Part shown: piece by piece, positions 1 to 12,128 of the stretch | Layout of the letters: each line of letters begins with the position of its first letter | How positions within the stretch are numbered: position 1 is the first letter of the stretch | DNA from: Chinchilla lanigera | Lineage: Eukaryota; Chordata; Mammalia; Rodentia; Chinchillidae | Length of the DNA: 64,000 bases | Assembly: GCF_000276665.1 (NCBI RefSeq) | Contig: NW_004955465.1 | Span: 5,754,981 to 5,818,980, forward strand | Reading direction: 5' to 3' | Translations under genes and position numbers: made by a program | The notes under the pieces: model-generated | Told to the model about the DNA's origin: nothing | The model's input: the letters and a program-made list of their open reading frames with translations, nothing else | Database searches by the model: none

Positions 1-329
1 AGGAGAGAAAAGCAAAACAATCGCAAATCCCGTAAGGTCAAAGAAGAAAATGCTAACTTCAGATCTGTGGAAGGTCAGTTTCTCCAACACCCAAAATGCT
101 GCTGATTGGAAACACCTGAGTTTGTGTCCCCTTGAATGTCATTTGTCAGAAGGGCAAAAGGTCTGAAAATGTACAAAGTGGAGATTACACAAAATCCCGC
201 AGATATGAGACTTTGCATAACAAAATGTGATAGGTGTATATAGGAGACAGGAAAGGAAGCAGAGGGTGGAAAATTCACAGGAAAAAATGCTCAAAATGAT
301 GCAATACAATTTCTCTGTTCTGCAGGTGG

Positions 330-415
330 CAACGCCAAGAGCTTGAGAGTGTCCAGCTTACCCAAGGTCATGCAGCTAACCAGAAACAGATCAAAGGACA
401 AAACCCAGGTCTCCC
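330..415 (-). repeat. MIR SINE remnant
   Basis: The segment contains a degenerate match to the reverse complement of the MIR core, including ACCCAAGGTCATGCAGCTA and a later AACCCAGGTCTC. MIR is an ancient tRNA-derived mammalian SINE. The copy is short and diverged and has no coding content. Confidence 0.6.
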
Positions 416-3300
416 GACACCCACACGAAGGAAGCAGGTGCCTGCCTTACCTATCTATAAATACAAATGCATTGACTTTGCTCATATGAAATGGCTTTCA
501 TATTAAACAACAATAAAGAATCAATATGTACACAGTGATATAGTCAGGATTTTCCTTAGAAAAGATTAGAAATAAAATAACAAAGCTACCTATATTGCAC
601 ATTGTTTCCAAAGTAGCTCTCAATCGACCACCTTCCAAATATTTACCTTACAATTTTATATTCTTAGTTCTGTCTCCTTTTCTATTCAGAATGACCCTTC
701 AGATCCCAACTGTAGCTCTTACCCATACATCTGAAAGGTGACAACAATTTCCTCATTTCCTAAAGAAATCGCATCTTAAATGAGGTTAGAAAGTCAATAC
801 AGACTTTGTCTTGAATGTTGCTCAATAATCAGTTTCGAAGCACTCATCAACAGAGGCTCCAAATTCTCACAATTAAACTGGACATTAGGATGTGTACTGT
901 GCCTTATTTGAAAATACAACCCAGGGATAATCAGTTTTAATCAAAATTCTCCAAAGCCAAGGTTTTTGCCTGGGCTAAATTTTGTCCACAGCTCCATATT
1001 TTGTACTCTGTATGTATTACTGCTCCGAGATCCTGTCATTTCTTATCAGAATGAGAAAGGCTAAAGAGATAATATTTCAATAACATACTGGCCTGATCAT
1101 AAAATAACTCAATGGAAATGTGTAACTGCCTCAGGCGGCCTGGCAGGGTACTCAGCAGTCAGATGATTTCTATTCTAGGGGTTTTTTTTTATGGCTACAT
1201 TTTCTGTTATATCAGACATCCCCTCAAGTCTTAGTTATGCTTTTATTCAAAAGGGAGAACCACGGTATAAAGACCTACAAAACTTATTATGATATATTGC
1301 TATAAAGAAATAAAAATAGCTGCCACAGTAGCATATTGAGAAGGACAGGGCTGCTATGTTAATTGACCTTTTCCTATCTCATCCACCAGGGCTGAGGCCT
1401 GAGTTTCTCGGTTGCTAGGCAACTGGGGTCACAGTTTTCAGGTCTTAAATGCACAACCTAGTCAAAAAGAAGATGTGATCTTCAGAGAGAAAGCAGATAC
1501 TCGAAGCAGCAAGAATTGCAATAGGCACGGAGGGGTTTGATTTTTTTTTTTTTTCATCACACTAAAGGCTGAAATGGAGAAACTTTGACATTTGTTGAAA
1601 GATTATGGGAACAGATTTTTAAGTTCTGGTGATTAGAATCTATTGCTGAAACAATATGAAGGAAATACAGTCAAGCTTCTCTTTGATAAACGCCTTGACA
1701 TACGGCTTAGGATTGTCGCTGCCGGTAGAATGATGATCAAACTCTCATTTGGAACACATTGGCACACAGACATGTCAAAAACACAGAATGATCTCAGAAG
1801 ATGAATTCAGGGGCTTATTTGCAGGTGAGGGATTTGGGCTTTTTTAAAAAAATTCTTTCACAAACATTCCTGCATTCTGCCGTGTTTAATGACAGTGCTG
1901 CAGGCGGCGCACTAGCCCCTAAAGGTCACCGGCAAGAGAGCTCATTCCCTACCCCTTCCTCCACCACCAAGTCCACCTTTAAACTTTAATAAAGGGCATT
2001 AGAGAGAACCTATTTCTCAACCAGAAAAGAACCGTGCTTCCCTATCTAATTGCATCTGACAATATATTCCATAGATACGCCTTTAACTTCAGTGAGACAT
2101 GCATATCACTTCCCATTACACATCGATCGTGGCAATTTTGCTTTTAAGAAAGAATTTGGTAGATTTACCAAGTTAGAAGTGTCCAAAAATAAGCAAAGGA
2201 GGACTTTTGAGCTTCCCATTTCACAATTTATTCGAATATCTTTGCTGTATGTATTTTATTTCGCTTTATTTCAGTACTCACTCTGTAACTATCATACTGT
2301 TTGGGAAAACACGTAGTTATGAACTCTTAAAGTTTTGATTTTCTTGATGGGAGGTTTTGGAGGAAAGAAGGAAAAAGGGTGTGTGTGCACGTGTGCATGT
2401 TTTAGAGGAGTAATTATATACTGCAGAGGAATAATTTGGCAGCCAGACTTTAAAGAGAAAGATCGAAGGGTTTTGTGGGGTTTTTCACTGTGGGCCATGT
2501 CTAAGTTCTTATAGGTCCCACATGATTTCAGCCCAACTACTAGATAGACATCCCAGCTCATATAAATAGCAATGAGATAGCCAGGGGGCAAGTCCCGCGC
2601 CCGGAGACTGTGGCTGTCAGATAACTCTAATGATTTCTTTGGCCCTTCAGGGTGAAAAATTTACTTCATACTTTTTTTGTCTAATATTTGCCGTTTTCCT
2701 TTCCCTGAAGATAACTGTCATTTTTAGATATGTCTGCTGCCTTTTCCAAGTTGTCAGTCTGGAAAGAACATAAAATCGAGGCAGCTGGATGAAGATACAG
2801 ACAGAAATAGCACTAAAGTTCAGACGGCACACTCAGGTCTGAGAAAGAGAATGTTCCAGAATGATCCAGAATGACCTCACTCCTGCAGGCATCCTCCTCT
2901 AAGCTGTGCGCGCCCGGCTTATGGTGATTCCCACATCCTGCTTTGTGTTATATCCTGGGCACAACCTCCTGACACTCATAGGTCACAGAGGGCAGAAATT
3001 GGGAGTGGGGGGGCAGCTTCTTCCAGAGCAGCTCCTGCAAGCCTGGAGCCAATCTCAGGGGGAGGATGCTCCGAACTGTGCACAGTAAGCAGAAACTGGC
3101 TGGCTCGTCTCCAAGGAAATAAACGCAAACAGAGAATAAGGATTTAGAAACTTCACTGCAGTTGAATGGAGTCACTCTGTGCCTGTTAAACACAATAAAA
3201 ATATTTGAATCTGTGCTCCATATATCCTTCTCCATTCAATTTATTTTCTAGTAGTTCTTTCTATTAATAGATTGTTTTACAAAAGCATGGCTCCACAACA
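416..3300. other. Unique noncoding stretch, no gene seen
   Basis: Mostly AT-rich single-copy-looking DNA. The short open frames here show no recognisable domain or codon pattern. The only site that stands out is the RFX-type palindrome near 1411. I see no processed pseudogene. Confidence 0.5.
1411..1423. promoter_or_regulatory. RFX X-box-like palindrome
   Basis: GTTGCTAGGCAAC is a perfect inverted repeat of GTTGC/GCAAC around a 3-base spacer. It fits the X-box bound by RFX winged-helix factors. The motif is seen directly; binding is an inference. Confidence 0.5.
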
Positions 3301-3304
3301 GAAT

Positions 3305-3306
<2 letters not shown>

Positions 3307-3335
<29 letters not shown>
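3307..3335. repeat. 29-base poly-T run
   Basis: An uninterrupted T homopolymer. It could be the tail of an old minus-strand retroposon, but no SINE body is visible beside it. The length is prone to sequencing error. Confidence 0.9.
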
Positions 3336-4504
3336 CTAACTGCCTCTTGAGAAGAACTACCCAAAGCTGAGGTCATTATTCCCAACTTGCCACAGTCCTC
3401 ATAAAAGCGTTATAAATCAAGCCTCTGGTACAAGGCTCTTGCAGTAGGCAAGCAGGAGCCCACTGAGGGGCCCATTAAGACCCTTTATGCCTCAAATGTG
3501 TTTCCTTTAAATGCCACGTATTAGCATTTTTTTTTTTTTGAATTAGTTGTTCTTTCTCTGAGTTTCTGAGAGACCAATCAAGGCAGACACAGTGATACCC
3601 GTGTGGACTCACTGATTTTCTCTGTGTGCAAAAGGGAGATGTTTAGCACCGCAAGAGGGGAAAAAATGAAGGAAAAAAAAGAACTGAACTGAACTGAATG
3701 TAGGGCTTGAGGGAGACTCCACGACTCTTGGTCCCGGAAGGAGTCTGTGGCTGCCACATGGTTTCGGTCTGTACACCTCACCTGCTCTCCATTAACTGTC
3801 CTCTCCCCACCGCCGCCCCGGGGACAGGTCCTGACCTTCTCACTGGCTGCTCCTGCTCTCCTCCAGCTGGGCAGAAATTCCTCCAGAGCACAGCTGGGGT
3901 TTGTTCCACGCTGGACTTTGTTCTCGGATCCATTCTCCACCTCTCCCCGCCCTGCCCTGAGCCGCAGGAATGGTGGCTTCTGACCACCTTGAGCTCTTGG
4001 CTTCCACTTAGTTATACTCTGTGGAGGGGCTGGCAGAGCTCTGGATTGGAGCGCAAGAGGAAGCGGAATCCATGGATTCAGTCCTCCTCTACTCAGTTGA
4101 GCATTGCTAGGGAGAAGGGCATGTGTCCAGGATTCCGGCTTCTACCAAACAGCCTCCGCTGTGGTTTAAGAATCTAGAGCAACCCATGGAGCCAGCTGCT
4201 GGGTCTGATAACATCGTTTGCCCGTGGAGCTCCACTCTGTCCTGAGTCCCGAGTCGTGGAGCATCTCATTGTCCTGTCCGTCTCCTCAGTCCACCTCCAT
4301 CCCCCATTCCCTATGTTAAATTCTCTGTTTTGAATTCTCTCCGTTTGAGGAGCCAGTGTGATCATTATTCTCTTGACTTGATACATGTGCTTGATTTTCT
4401 TCTAGGTAAGAGACCCAGTCGTATGGACGGCTGTATAACCAATACCAGGTCTATGCTGGGTAAAATGATTTCTGGCAAGGAATATGCACACGTTGATGAC
4501 AAAC
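3336..4504. other. Unique noncoding stretch, no gene seen
   Basis: A moderately GC-rich part near 3700-4180 supports overlapping open frames on both strands, the longest about 156 codons on the plus strand. Frames open in several phases at once are what stop-poor GC-rich DNA gives by chance. No domain is recognisable, so no gene is called. Confidence 0.4.
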
Positions 4505-4600
4505 TCCCGCCTGGGCTGGAAGCTCTGTAGGCATCAGGACCCTGTCTTGTCCTCCACTGAGTCCCTAGGGCCTAACATAGCACTAGTGCATTCTTGAAGA
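4505..4600 (+). repeat. L2 LINE 3' end remnant
   Basis: The wording GGAAGCTCTGTAGGCATCAG, then a CCTGTCTTGTCC block and CCTAGGGCCTAACATAGCAC, follows the order of the L2 3' untranslated region. The copy is short and old. Confidence 0.6.
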
Positions 4601-4758
4601 TTGCTTATATATTGTCCCTTTCAAAACAGAAAAGGAATATTTTACATGAATATTTTTTGAAGACAACATTAATATGTTCATTCTCTACTGTGAAAAGTGA
4701 AGCCTAAAAGTTTCACTTAGTGTTTTTAAACCACAGGAATCCCTGGTCGTTTTGATGA

Positions 4759-4779
4759 TTTTTTTTTTTTTTTTTTTTT
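4759..4779. repeat. Poly-T run
   Basis: A run of 21 T bases with no recognisable SINE body attached. Confidence 0.85.
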
Positions 4780-6350
4780 GGGTTGTTCAATCACTGGCCT
4801 GCCATTTCAGTGTGGCACGAACCCAGAGGAACATAATTTTGAAATCAGACCCCCAAAAGTTGATCAGATTTGCCTTCAAAAAGGAAGAAATAATTTCAGT
4901 CGAATTCCTTGCTGAAACCTAAATTTAGCTAGTCAATGTCTTATCTGGGCAAAGTGTACTTACTTGTAAGAGGTAAATTATCACATCATAAAACTGTCTA
5001 GTAGGATTCTAGCTGTTTGAGGTGTTAAATACCTGTGTCACCTTTAAAGAAAACTACTTTTGACATTTACTTCTTAGAAGAAAGGCAGGTGCTAAAGGAG
5101 GCAGGGGTGGCCTGAGGCAAAACTGGGCCGTAGTGGGAGACCTTGCGTTCCCCCCTCTGGAGCTCTGCCACTGGCTCCCACCTCCCCACCTCCCGTGCAG
5201 GACCTGTGCTTCATTTTCACTGAGCTACAAGTGACTGATAACAGCTTAGAAATTTATCCCATCCTGGAATGTGTACATTTTTATAGTAATCAGCTGGGTG
5301 AGGTGTTTCTCGAATGTTAGCATCAGAATCACCTGGGAGACTGCCGAAATCCAGACAGTGGTGCCCCGTGCAGGATTCTCTCTGGTAGCTCTGGGTGGCA
5401 TCCTCCTGTTTGCATTTTTAACCAAATTCCCAAGTGCCCCTGCTACTGCTGTGCGGAAGCCGCCCTTCCAGGACCCCTGGATGAGTGGACCCCATCAAGC
5501 TGCCTGAGGCAGCTTTCGCCCTTCTCCCTGTGAGGCTTGCCTGTTTCTGCTTTCCCCACACGGGTGAGAGCATCAGAATTTTAAAAATAATCCGATAGAC
5601 TACCAAACATTACTTGAAAGATGTGAAATCCTGTGCATTTCTCCCCCAGAAGTCTCACTTATCAGTGCTGTGGAATTTTTTAAAAGCTCCTCCTGGGGTC
5701 CTGAGACTCAGGCCTTCGGGAGGCCTCTGGCAGGAAGCAACATGCAGAGAAAATATGTCCCCCTACATCCGGCCAAGCTCAGCTCCATCCCAGGCCCCTA
5801 TGTCACTGCCTGTGGACCACTAGAGCAGGGACTGGCAGCCTGTAAGCCTCCATGCGTTAATCTTCAACATCCTCTCCTAAAATCGCCTCTTGTTGGCAGT
5901 ATTCTGCCTACCTAGAAGGCCACCCCAACTCTGATCTCTGCAAGAGAGAAGGAGCGAACACACTGCACCTTCCGTGACAGTCTTAATTATGAGACCCTCC
6001 ATAAAATTTCAAGGCTGAGGGAACAAACCTTAATCTTTTTTCTTTGCAAAACAAACACTCTGCTTACTACTTGCGTCCTTGCAAAGCAAAAGCTGCTTGA
6101 GTGAGCAACATAACCCATTTTGCAGACTCTTTAACTACAGGAAAGGCTGTGTTGGCTGATTATTTTGAGCCCTGGGCTTTACTGTGGCATCCCTCACCCC
6201 AATCTCTGTTTTTTTAATTGGAGAAAAGCCTACTAACAAAAAAAAAAAAAACATGAGAAAAAGAAATTAGATTCATCCTTCTAAACCTGTCAGATTGATT
6301 AATAGATTTTATAGTCCCCTCTTGCCACAAGAAAATGATGTGTGACTTAG
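4780..6350. other. Noncoding stretch with one MER5 remnant
   Basis: Apart from the MER5-like piece near 5.3 kb, I see only unique-looking DNA. The small open frames overlap each other and carry no recognisable protein signature. Confidence 0.45.
5295..5440 (+). mobile_element. MER5-type hAT DNA transposon remnant
   Basis: GCATCAGAATCACCTGGGAG followed by a degraded middle and TTTGCATTTTTAACCAAATT reproduces the landmark order of MER5A, a nonautonomous mammalian hAT element. It has no coding capacity. Confidence 0.6.
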
Positions 6351-6354
6351 CAGT

Positions 6355-6445
6355 TCACTTAATTTGTTCAATAAACAATTTCAGAATGCTAGACGCTCGG
6401 GCGATGAAGATGAATACCACCACGTCCTCAGAGTGTTCAGGTCAG
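6355..6445 (-). repeat. L2 LINE 3' end remnant
   Basis: TTGTTCAATAAACAATTTC followed by AATGCTAGACGC and GATGAAGATGAATA resembles the reverse complement of the L2 3' end. It is highly diverged. Confidence 0.45.
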
Positions 6446-6554
6446 TGACAGTAATGGCTGTTTAAGCAAATTTCTTGAATAAAATGTTGCAGGTGCCTAA
6501 ACAGAAGCACGTAGAGTTCAGTGTCTCACAGAGAAGTATATACACTATATCCGA

Positions 6555-6558
<4 letters not shown>

Positions 6559-6590
<32 letters not shown>
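6559..6590. repeat. (GT)16 microsatellite
   Basis: Thirty-two bases of uninterrupted GT dinucleotide. It directly abuts the 3' tail side of a minus-strand B1-ID composite and probably grew from that tail. Confidence 0.95.
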
Positions 6591-6592
<2 letters not shown>

Positions 6593-6890
6593 CAGGACTA
6601 GGGATGGACAATTGAACCCAGGGCCTTCGCATTGAGTTACATCCCCAGGCCTTTGTTTTTATGTTATTTTGAGACAGGGTGTTTTTAGGCTGCTAACTGC
6701 CCAGACTGGGCTTGAACTTGCAGTCCCCCTGTTTCAGCCTCCCAGAGGGTTGGTATTATGGTTTGTGTCTGGATGTCCATGTCCACCACTCATCCCCCAT
6801 CCCCACCCAAAAGCCTCATGCAATCATGAGGTGGGCTTCTAGAGTTTTTGATTGATCCATGGTTCAGTGTTGGGATTATGGGTGTGTACT
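6591..6890 (-). repeat. B1-ID composite SINE, interrupted
   Basis: Read on the minus strand, a 7SL-derived B1 half is followed by an ID (tRNA-derived) half. The plus strand shows CAGGGCCTTCGCATTGAGTT, then GAGACAGGGTGTTTTTAGGC and CAGCCTCCCAGAGGGTTGG. The B1 part is broken near 6762 by about 110 bases that resemble a MaLR LTR edge. It resumes near 6872 as GTTGGGATTATGGGTG. Similar short sequences lie on both sides of the break. Confidence 0.65.
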
Positions 6891-6983
6891 ACACTCGCCC
6901 CAGATGAGAGATTAGTCGAAACACTGCTTTCTGAATTTCGAGCATGCATAAAAATTCTCAGAAAGCTTGATTAAACACACAAA

Positions 6984-7018
6984 CACACACCACCACCACC
7001 ACCATCATCATCATCATC
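6984..7018. repeat. CAC/CAT trinucleotide repeat
   Basis: Tandem CAC units followed by ATC units. A simple microsatellite. Confidence 0.9.
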
Positions 7019-7274
7019 TTCCTTTTGGTCTCCCCCAGCCCAGAAAATCAGGAAAAGAATCCCAGAATATACATTTCCACCACATTCCCATGCAGTGACA
7101 ATGACCTTGAACCTCACTTTGGATGACCAGGAGTTAGGAGTGGGCTAAGCCAGGGGTGGCGAAATGCATTCTGCAGCGACTGGCAAAGTCACGAGGCAGG
7201 CAGACATTCAGTTGAACAAAGGCAGAAGACCCTGAAGAGGCGACATGATGACTGGGGGGCAACAGAACAGAGAA

Positions 7275-7480
7275 AGAGATGGAGGCTTCAGACTCGGACC
7301 TGAGTTCAAATTTCAGCTGTGCGGCTTAATCAGGTGATCTCAAGCAAGTCACCCAACCTCTCAGACAACTTTTCCCTGCCACTTGGGGAACAGTGCCTAA
7401 GTGCCAGAATTTTTACAAGAGTAAGGTGATAATGTAGGTAAGAGGGTTTGGTATTGGTGCCAGCATGTAGTAGGTCCCCT
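7275..7480 (+). repeat. MIR SINE remnant
   Basis: The order CTGAGTTCAAATTTCAGCTG, CAAGCAAGTCACCCAACCTC and then TGTAGGTAAGAGGG and AGCATGTAGTAGG matches the sense MIR core and its 3' end. It is one of the longest MIR copies in the window. Confidence 0.75.
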
Positions 7481-7784
7481 CGCCTTCCAGAGAGGAGACG
7501 TGAAGACTGGCATTTAGAAAAGTAAATTTCACAGTAGGACGATTATGATAAATGCTATATTCATGACAAAAATCAAGCACAATGGAAGAAGACTGTTCAC
7601 ACCAGCCGCCTCGCAGGGATATTTTGAAGGTTAAATGAAATAATACAACTCAAGTCCTCGACGTGTTTATTAATAGACACTCAACAGTGTTGATGTCTTT
7701 CTCCCTCCCTCCTCTTAACTCAAACTGAGATTTCTGGGAAAGCATCACGAAGCAGCTATGCAAAGCAAAACCAAATTCAAATTC

Positions 7785-7968
7785 TGACCCAGCATGATGG
7801 GACACACCACTCCTAATCCCAGTACTCGGAGAGGCTTGAGACAGGAGGATCATAACTTCAACCCCAGCCTGAGCAACTTATCAATTTAGTGAGACCCTGT
7901 CTCCAAATTAAAATTTTCTAAAAAAGGGCTGGGGATGTAGCTCAACATAAATGCCCCGCATTCTGCTA
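7785..7968 (+). repeat. B1-ID composite SINE
   Basis: The left half has the 7SL/B1 hallmarks CTAATCCCAGTACTCGGAG, CAGGAGGATCATAACTTCAA and GTGAGACCCTGTCTCCAAAT. An A-rich linker joins it to an ID half beginning GGGCTGGGGATGTAGCTCA. This dimeric design is known from several non-murine rodents. Confidence 0.85.
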
Positions 7969-7979
7969 AGCTAAACTAG

Positions 7980-9235
7980 GTATTGCTTTTGTGAGCTTCC
8001 CAAATGTTTGGAAGAAGTAATCTTTGGTCAGGTTGCCCCTACCTGGACAGCATTCCCGAGTACTTAGAGACCGCGACAGTGTTCAGCATCACGGATTTGA
8101 AGGCATTGTTACCTCCCCTGCAGCCAAAAGGGTCCTGTCTGCGCTTGATGAAAGGCAAGGGAGAACCTGCTGAAGTGTAACATTTAGGATCAGAAACCTG
8201 AAAATGCTTTTTAAAATTCTATTGGAAAAATCATGAAAGCTGCTTTGGTCAAAATCACTGTGCATGTAAGAGGCTTTTTGAACTTTTTACCTTTTGGTGA
8301 TGCTTTTGATCTGCAACGCACATGATCTCATTAAAAGCATATTATTTAGTTTAAACTTCGAACGCTTACCATTTTTCCCAAGTAGCCTGAGGCCCCGGGG
8401 CAGTGTAACGCAGCTCATGCAAGCTTTATGTCATGGCAACGTGTCATAAAGTATCTGCCAGGATATTGCTGCAGAGGTATGCTGGGGAGAGGGATTCTTT
8501 GCTCAGATGCTGGAGACAGCTTTGCGAGGTGAGGTCAGGCTCACCTGCCAATGAAGTGAATCCTAATTACTCAGGAATGCTCAGCCTGGGCTGGCTGACA
8601 CCCAGGGCAATCAATCTTAGAAGAGCCAGAGACACCTGGTTTTCAGAGCTTCCTGACTTTCCTAGGTCCAGTTAATTGTCTTGTTTCTCAATCCCCAAAC
8701 CGTCTTTGGAGAAAAAGTACAATTTAAATCGAGAAAACTCTGTGGCTTCCCCTTCTATACTGAAGACATGATTGTTAATGTGAATGCAATTATTCATATT
8801 ACTCCTTATTTTCATTATGTTTGATAGAGCTTATTGTTTTGATTCTTGATATCTTCCTAAGTGACAGGTGAAAAATAAACAGAAAACAGAACTTCAGGGC
8901 AGGCATCTGCTTAACTCTGACTCAGAATCACTGCAAACCAATGTAAATAGAATGCCAGAAACTGTTAGTTTATTTTCAGGGTGATATTTTTCCAAAGTGA
9001 GGTCACTTTCTCTCCATACGTAAGTCATCCCCTTTCTACTTCAATAATGGAATTAAGCAGGGGGAGGATACATTGTCCCTTTTATGATTTAGCCCCAAGG
9101 AAAGATCTGAGTAGGACCTGGTATGACAAAATGTTCAGAGGCTGGAGGTTCTGCTGACCCGAACCTCCTGCAGCTTCTGACATCATACCCCACCAGAGGC
9201 AGGGAGATGCAGGCAAGGGAAAAACAGGAAGGGGT
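7980..9235. other. Unique noncoding stretch, no gene seen
   Basis: No repeat or gene recognised. A TAATTA homeodomain-type core lies near 8560. The 80-codon open frame near 8433-8675 shows no domain. Confidence 0.45.
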
Positions 9236-9239
9236 GGTG

Positions 9240-9780
9240 TTTCAATCAAAAATCTCCAGAGAGACATAACCAGTAGGATGGATGGGTGCATGGATGGGTG
9301 GATAGATAGAGTAGATTGGATAGATGATAGATAGATAGATAGATAGATAGATGACAGATAGGATAGAGATATGTGTATAGAGATATATATGTGTAAAAAC
9401 ACACATAAATGTACATATATTGAAAAATATTATGAGGAAATAGCTCACATATAGATGCTACCATGTCCCATGGTCTTCCGCCATCTGCAACACGGAGTTC
9501 TAGGAAAGTGAGTACAAAAACCTGAGAACCAGGGAGGGTAATGGCATAAATCTTAGTCCAAGGACAAAAGATGGGATGAGATGTCCCTGTTCAAGCAGGG
9601 AGGCAAGCTTCCTCCTTCCTCCCCTTTTGGGATAGTCAAGCCCTGAAGAGCTTACAGTATACAGTGCCTGCACACGTTAGGGAACCAGATCTACTTTAAT
9701 GACTTCACTAACTCAGACGTAATCTCATCCAGAAACACCCTCATGGGCACATCCAGAAATAATGTTTAATGTTATCTTCT
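9240..9780 (+). repeat. Old LTR-like repeat with GATA microsatellite
   Basis: CTCCAGAGAGACATAACCAG leads into a GATG/GATA tract at about 9275-9360. Further on come CCTGAGAACCAGGGAGGGTA, GAAACACCCTCATGGGCAC and AGAAATAATGTTTAATG, in the order of a common mammalian interspersed repeat, probably LTR or MaLR type. The exact family is uncertain. The microsatellite appears internal to the element. Confidence 0.5.
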
Positions 9781-9789
9781 TTTATCAGG

Positions 9790-11265
9790 AGTTCCTCCTA
9801 AAGATTGGCTTTTTTTTTTTTATTGGCCAGAATTAAGAAACCTGGCCACTGCTAGCTGCAAAGGAAACTGAAGATTAGAAAGCAGGATGATTATAATCGC
9901 TTGGATCCACAAGTCATCCCCAAGAACAGGTTACATTTCCAGCACAAACAAGATAGAGGTTCCATTAGCAAGAAAGAAAGGGGGAATTTATACTGGGTAG
10001 GTAGATAACTAACAGAGGCTGCCCACACTCTGCACCGAGGGAACTGAAAACCTTATCATAAAGCATGATAAGATTCATGGAGGTAAGCAGAACCTTCTAG
10101 ATATCTCAGTATCTTAAAGAAAATTAAGATTTGTTAGGGTTATGAGCGAGTCAAGGTGTGATTATGGTCTAGAAGGAAAGATGTTTAACTCAGAGTCCGG
10201 CTCATAGTAACCCCACACTCTCACAAAATACCTAAGCACAAAGCTTTGGGCTCAATCCCAGAGAGAGAGGGAGACAGAGAGACAGAGGATGAGAGAGAGA
10301 GAGAGACCCCAAGGCTGCTTCTCTTCCTCAGGCCCATGGCAGAGACCCAGAGAGTGCACAATCGTCTGCCAAGAGCAGGGACCCCTCAAACTTTTGTCCC
10401 ATGGTCTTCCACCATCTGCAACATGAAATGAAATGCTCTCAAAAAGCAGCCTTTAAAACCATCCACAGGAGTAGCAATCTGGTCTCGTTCTTAAGAACAT
10501 TACCAACTCTTGGGTTTCCACACAGAGAGGCGTAAAATTATTTACTTTTTAAGCAGCAACATAGAGGGGAAATGCAAAACTCCAAGGTGAACTCTAGCAC
10601 ATTCCCTCCGATAAGTTACCTACAAATAATTTCAAGATGCCTCCACTAGGAAATCACATGTGACTTCAACTAACAGTCTCCATGTTCTGTGCTTTGCCCA
10701 GTAGCACAGTCAACTCAGAACAACAGGAGTAGCAGAGGGGAAAACTTCACAGTAAATTAAGTACAATTAGCAGAGCAAACATCAACACTACCAGCCCAGT
10801 AAAGAAGTAATCACTCAGCCTTCATCCCCAGCACCCAGTAAGACTTGAACCATTTCTCAAATCAGTGATCACATCGCAAACACTCTTCTAAATTAGGGAA
10901 TGCTCATTAAGGGTGCCTTAATGACATTAAACTTCAGCCTCTGCAAAGAAGTAGAGGTAATAAAGCTATCCCAGAAGTGACAGCTTATATTTTTTATCCA
11001 AATGGTCAAAAAGAGCTAAGTACTTTCTACTGCTTTAATAAGCTAGGCTTGTTTAAATGCTCCTTTAAGAAGCATTTCCTTAGATGATGGACATAAAGAA
11101 CTGGAGGAGGCCTTTGAAAGAATCTATTTCTGCTCTCTCATTTAACAAATACAAAGAGTGAGCCCCAGATATTTCATATTATTTTCACAATGTCTTATAG
11201 TTAGTTGCTTGCAAAATTAGCTTAACATACAGCAAATACAGTCAGAATAAACCTCATTAGACAGA
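9790..11265. other. Mostly unique noncoding stretch
   Basis: Contains an ID-like tail fragment at about 10225-10262 running into GA-rich simple sequence (to about 10305), and a second fragment of the 9.46 kb repeat at 10395-10423. The rest is AT-rich with no gene recognised. Confidence 0.45.
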
Positions 11266-11269
11266 AGTT

Positions 11270-11475
11270 TAACAGCATTTCTGCTGCTGGGATTTTAGCC
11301 ACCACGGCAGGTACCAGGAAGGACCCTGAGTCCAGGTAAATGAGCAGAATTATGACAAGAGAATCAACGTTGCTGACATCTTGCTGCAGACTTCTAACCT
11401 CCAGAACTGGGAGATAAGAAATTTCTGTCACTAAAGCCACCCAGTTTTGTGATATTTTATTATGACTCCACATAG
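11270..11475 (+). mobile_element. MLT1-type MaLR LTR, 3' part
   Basis: CTTCTAACCTCCAGAACTGG, AAGAAATTTCTGTCACTAAA and GCCACCCAGTTTTGTGATAT are the ordered 3' landmarks of MLT1 LTRs, an ancient nonautonomous class III ERV family. The 5' part is not recognisable. Confidence 0.7.
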
Positions 11476-11756
11476 TTTTATCAGACTTAGAAAATGAAAT
11501 ACAGGCCATCCAGTTACATTTGAATTTCAAATGAGCAATGAACAACTTTTTTAGTATTAGTATGTCCCATGCAATATATAGGACATACTGACTCTAAGAA
11601 GAATAAATGTGTTTTATCCAAAATTCAAGTTCATCAATTGAATTCAAGTTCACTGTTCAATTCAATTCAATGAACACCCTGTATGTTATCCACCAATCCT
11701 AACTCAAGTCCTGTGAGGATGATAGCAAGAAGTGTTGAGGGTTGCTAACCCGAAAG

Positions 11757-12128
11757 GATTTATTAGTTTCCTAGGGCTGTGGTAACACAGTACCACAAAC
11801 TGTGTGGCTTAAACATAGAAATGTACTGTTCCAACAAGTTTTGGAGGCTGTAAGGTGCCATCAAACCGCATCTCCCTAGCTTCTCTTTTCAATTGCAGAC
11901 ACATCATTCCCATCTTTACCTTTAGGTTTGTAGGGCATTTTCTCTGTGTGATGTCTCTGGGTTCAAAATTCCTCATGTAATAAAAACATCATTGACGTTA
12001 GATTAGGGTCCAACCTAATGGCCTCATGTTTAATTACTTCTGCAATGATCCCACCTTCAACCAAAGTTGCATTCTGCAGTTTGGGGACTAAGACATCAAA
12101 ATATGGAGAGGGAGAGCATTATTCAACT
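11757..12128 (-). mobile_element. MLT1-type MaLR LTR
   Basis: Starts with ATTAGTTTCCTAGGGCTG, then ACCACAAACTGTGTGGCTTA, and later GGTCCAACCTAATGGCCTCA and TTACTTCTGCAATGATCCC. These are the MLT1 landmarks in reverse complement and cover almost the whole LTR. The copy is diverged and lacks internal retroviral sequence. Confidence 0.8.

Noticed and set aside
2575..2600. CTCF-like CCAGGGGGCA near a CCCGCGCCCGG patch
   Set aside because: Only half of the CTCF core fits and the surrounding bases do not match.
3707..4177. 156-codon plus-strand open frame
   Set aside because: Other frames on both strands are open over the same GC-rich DNA, and no domain or coding pattern is recognisable.
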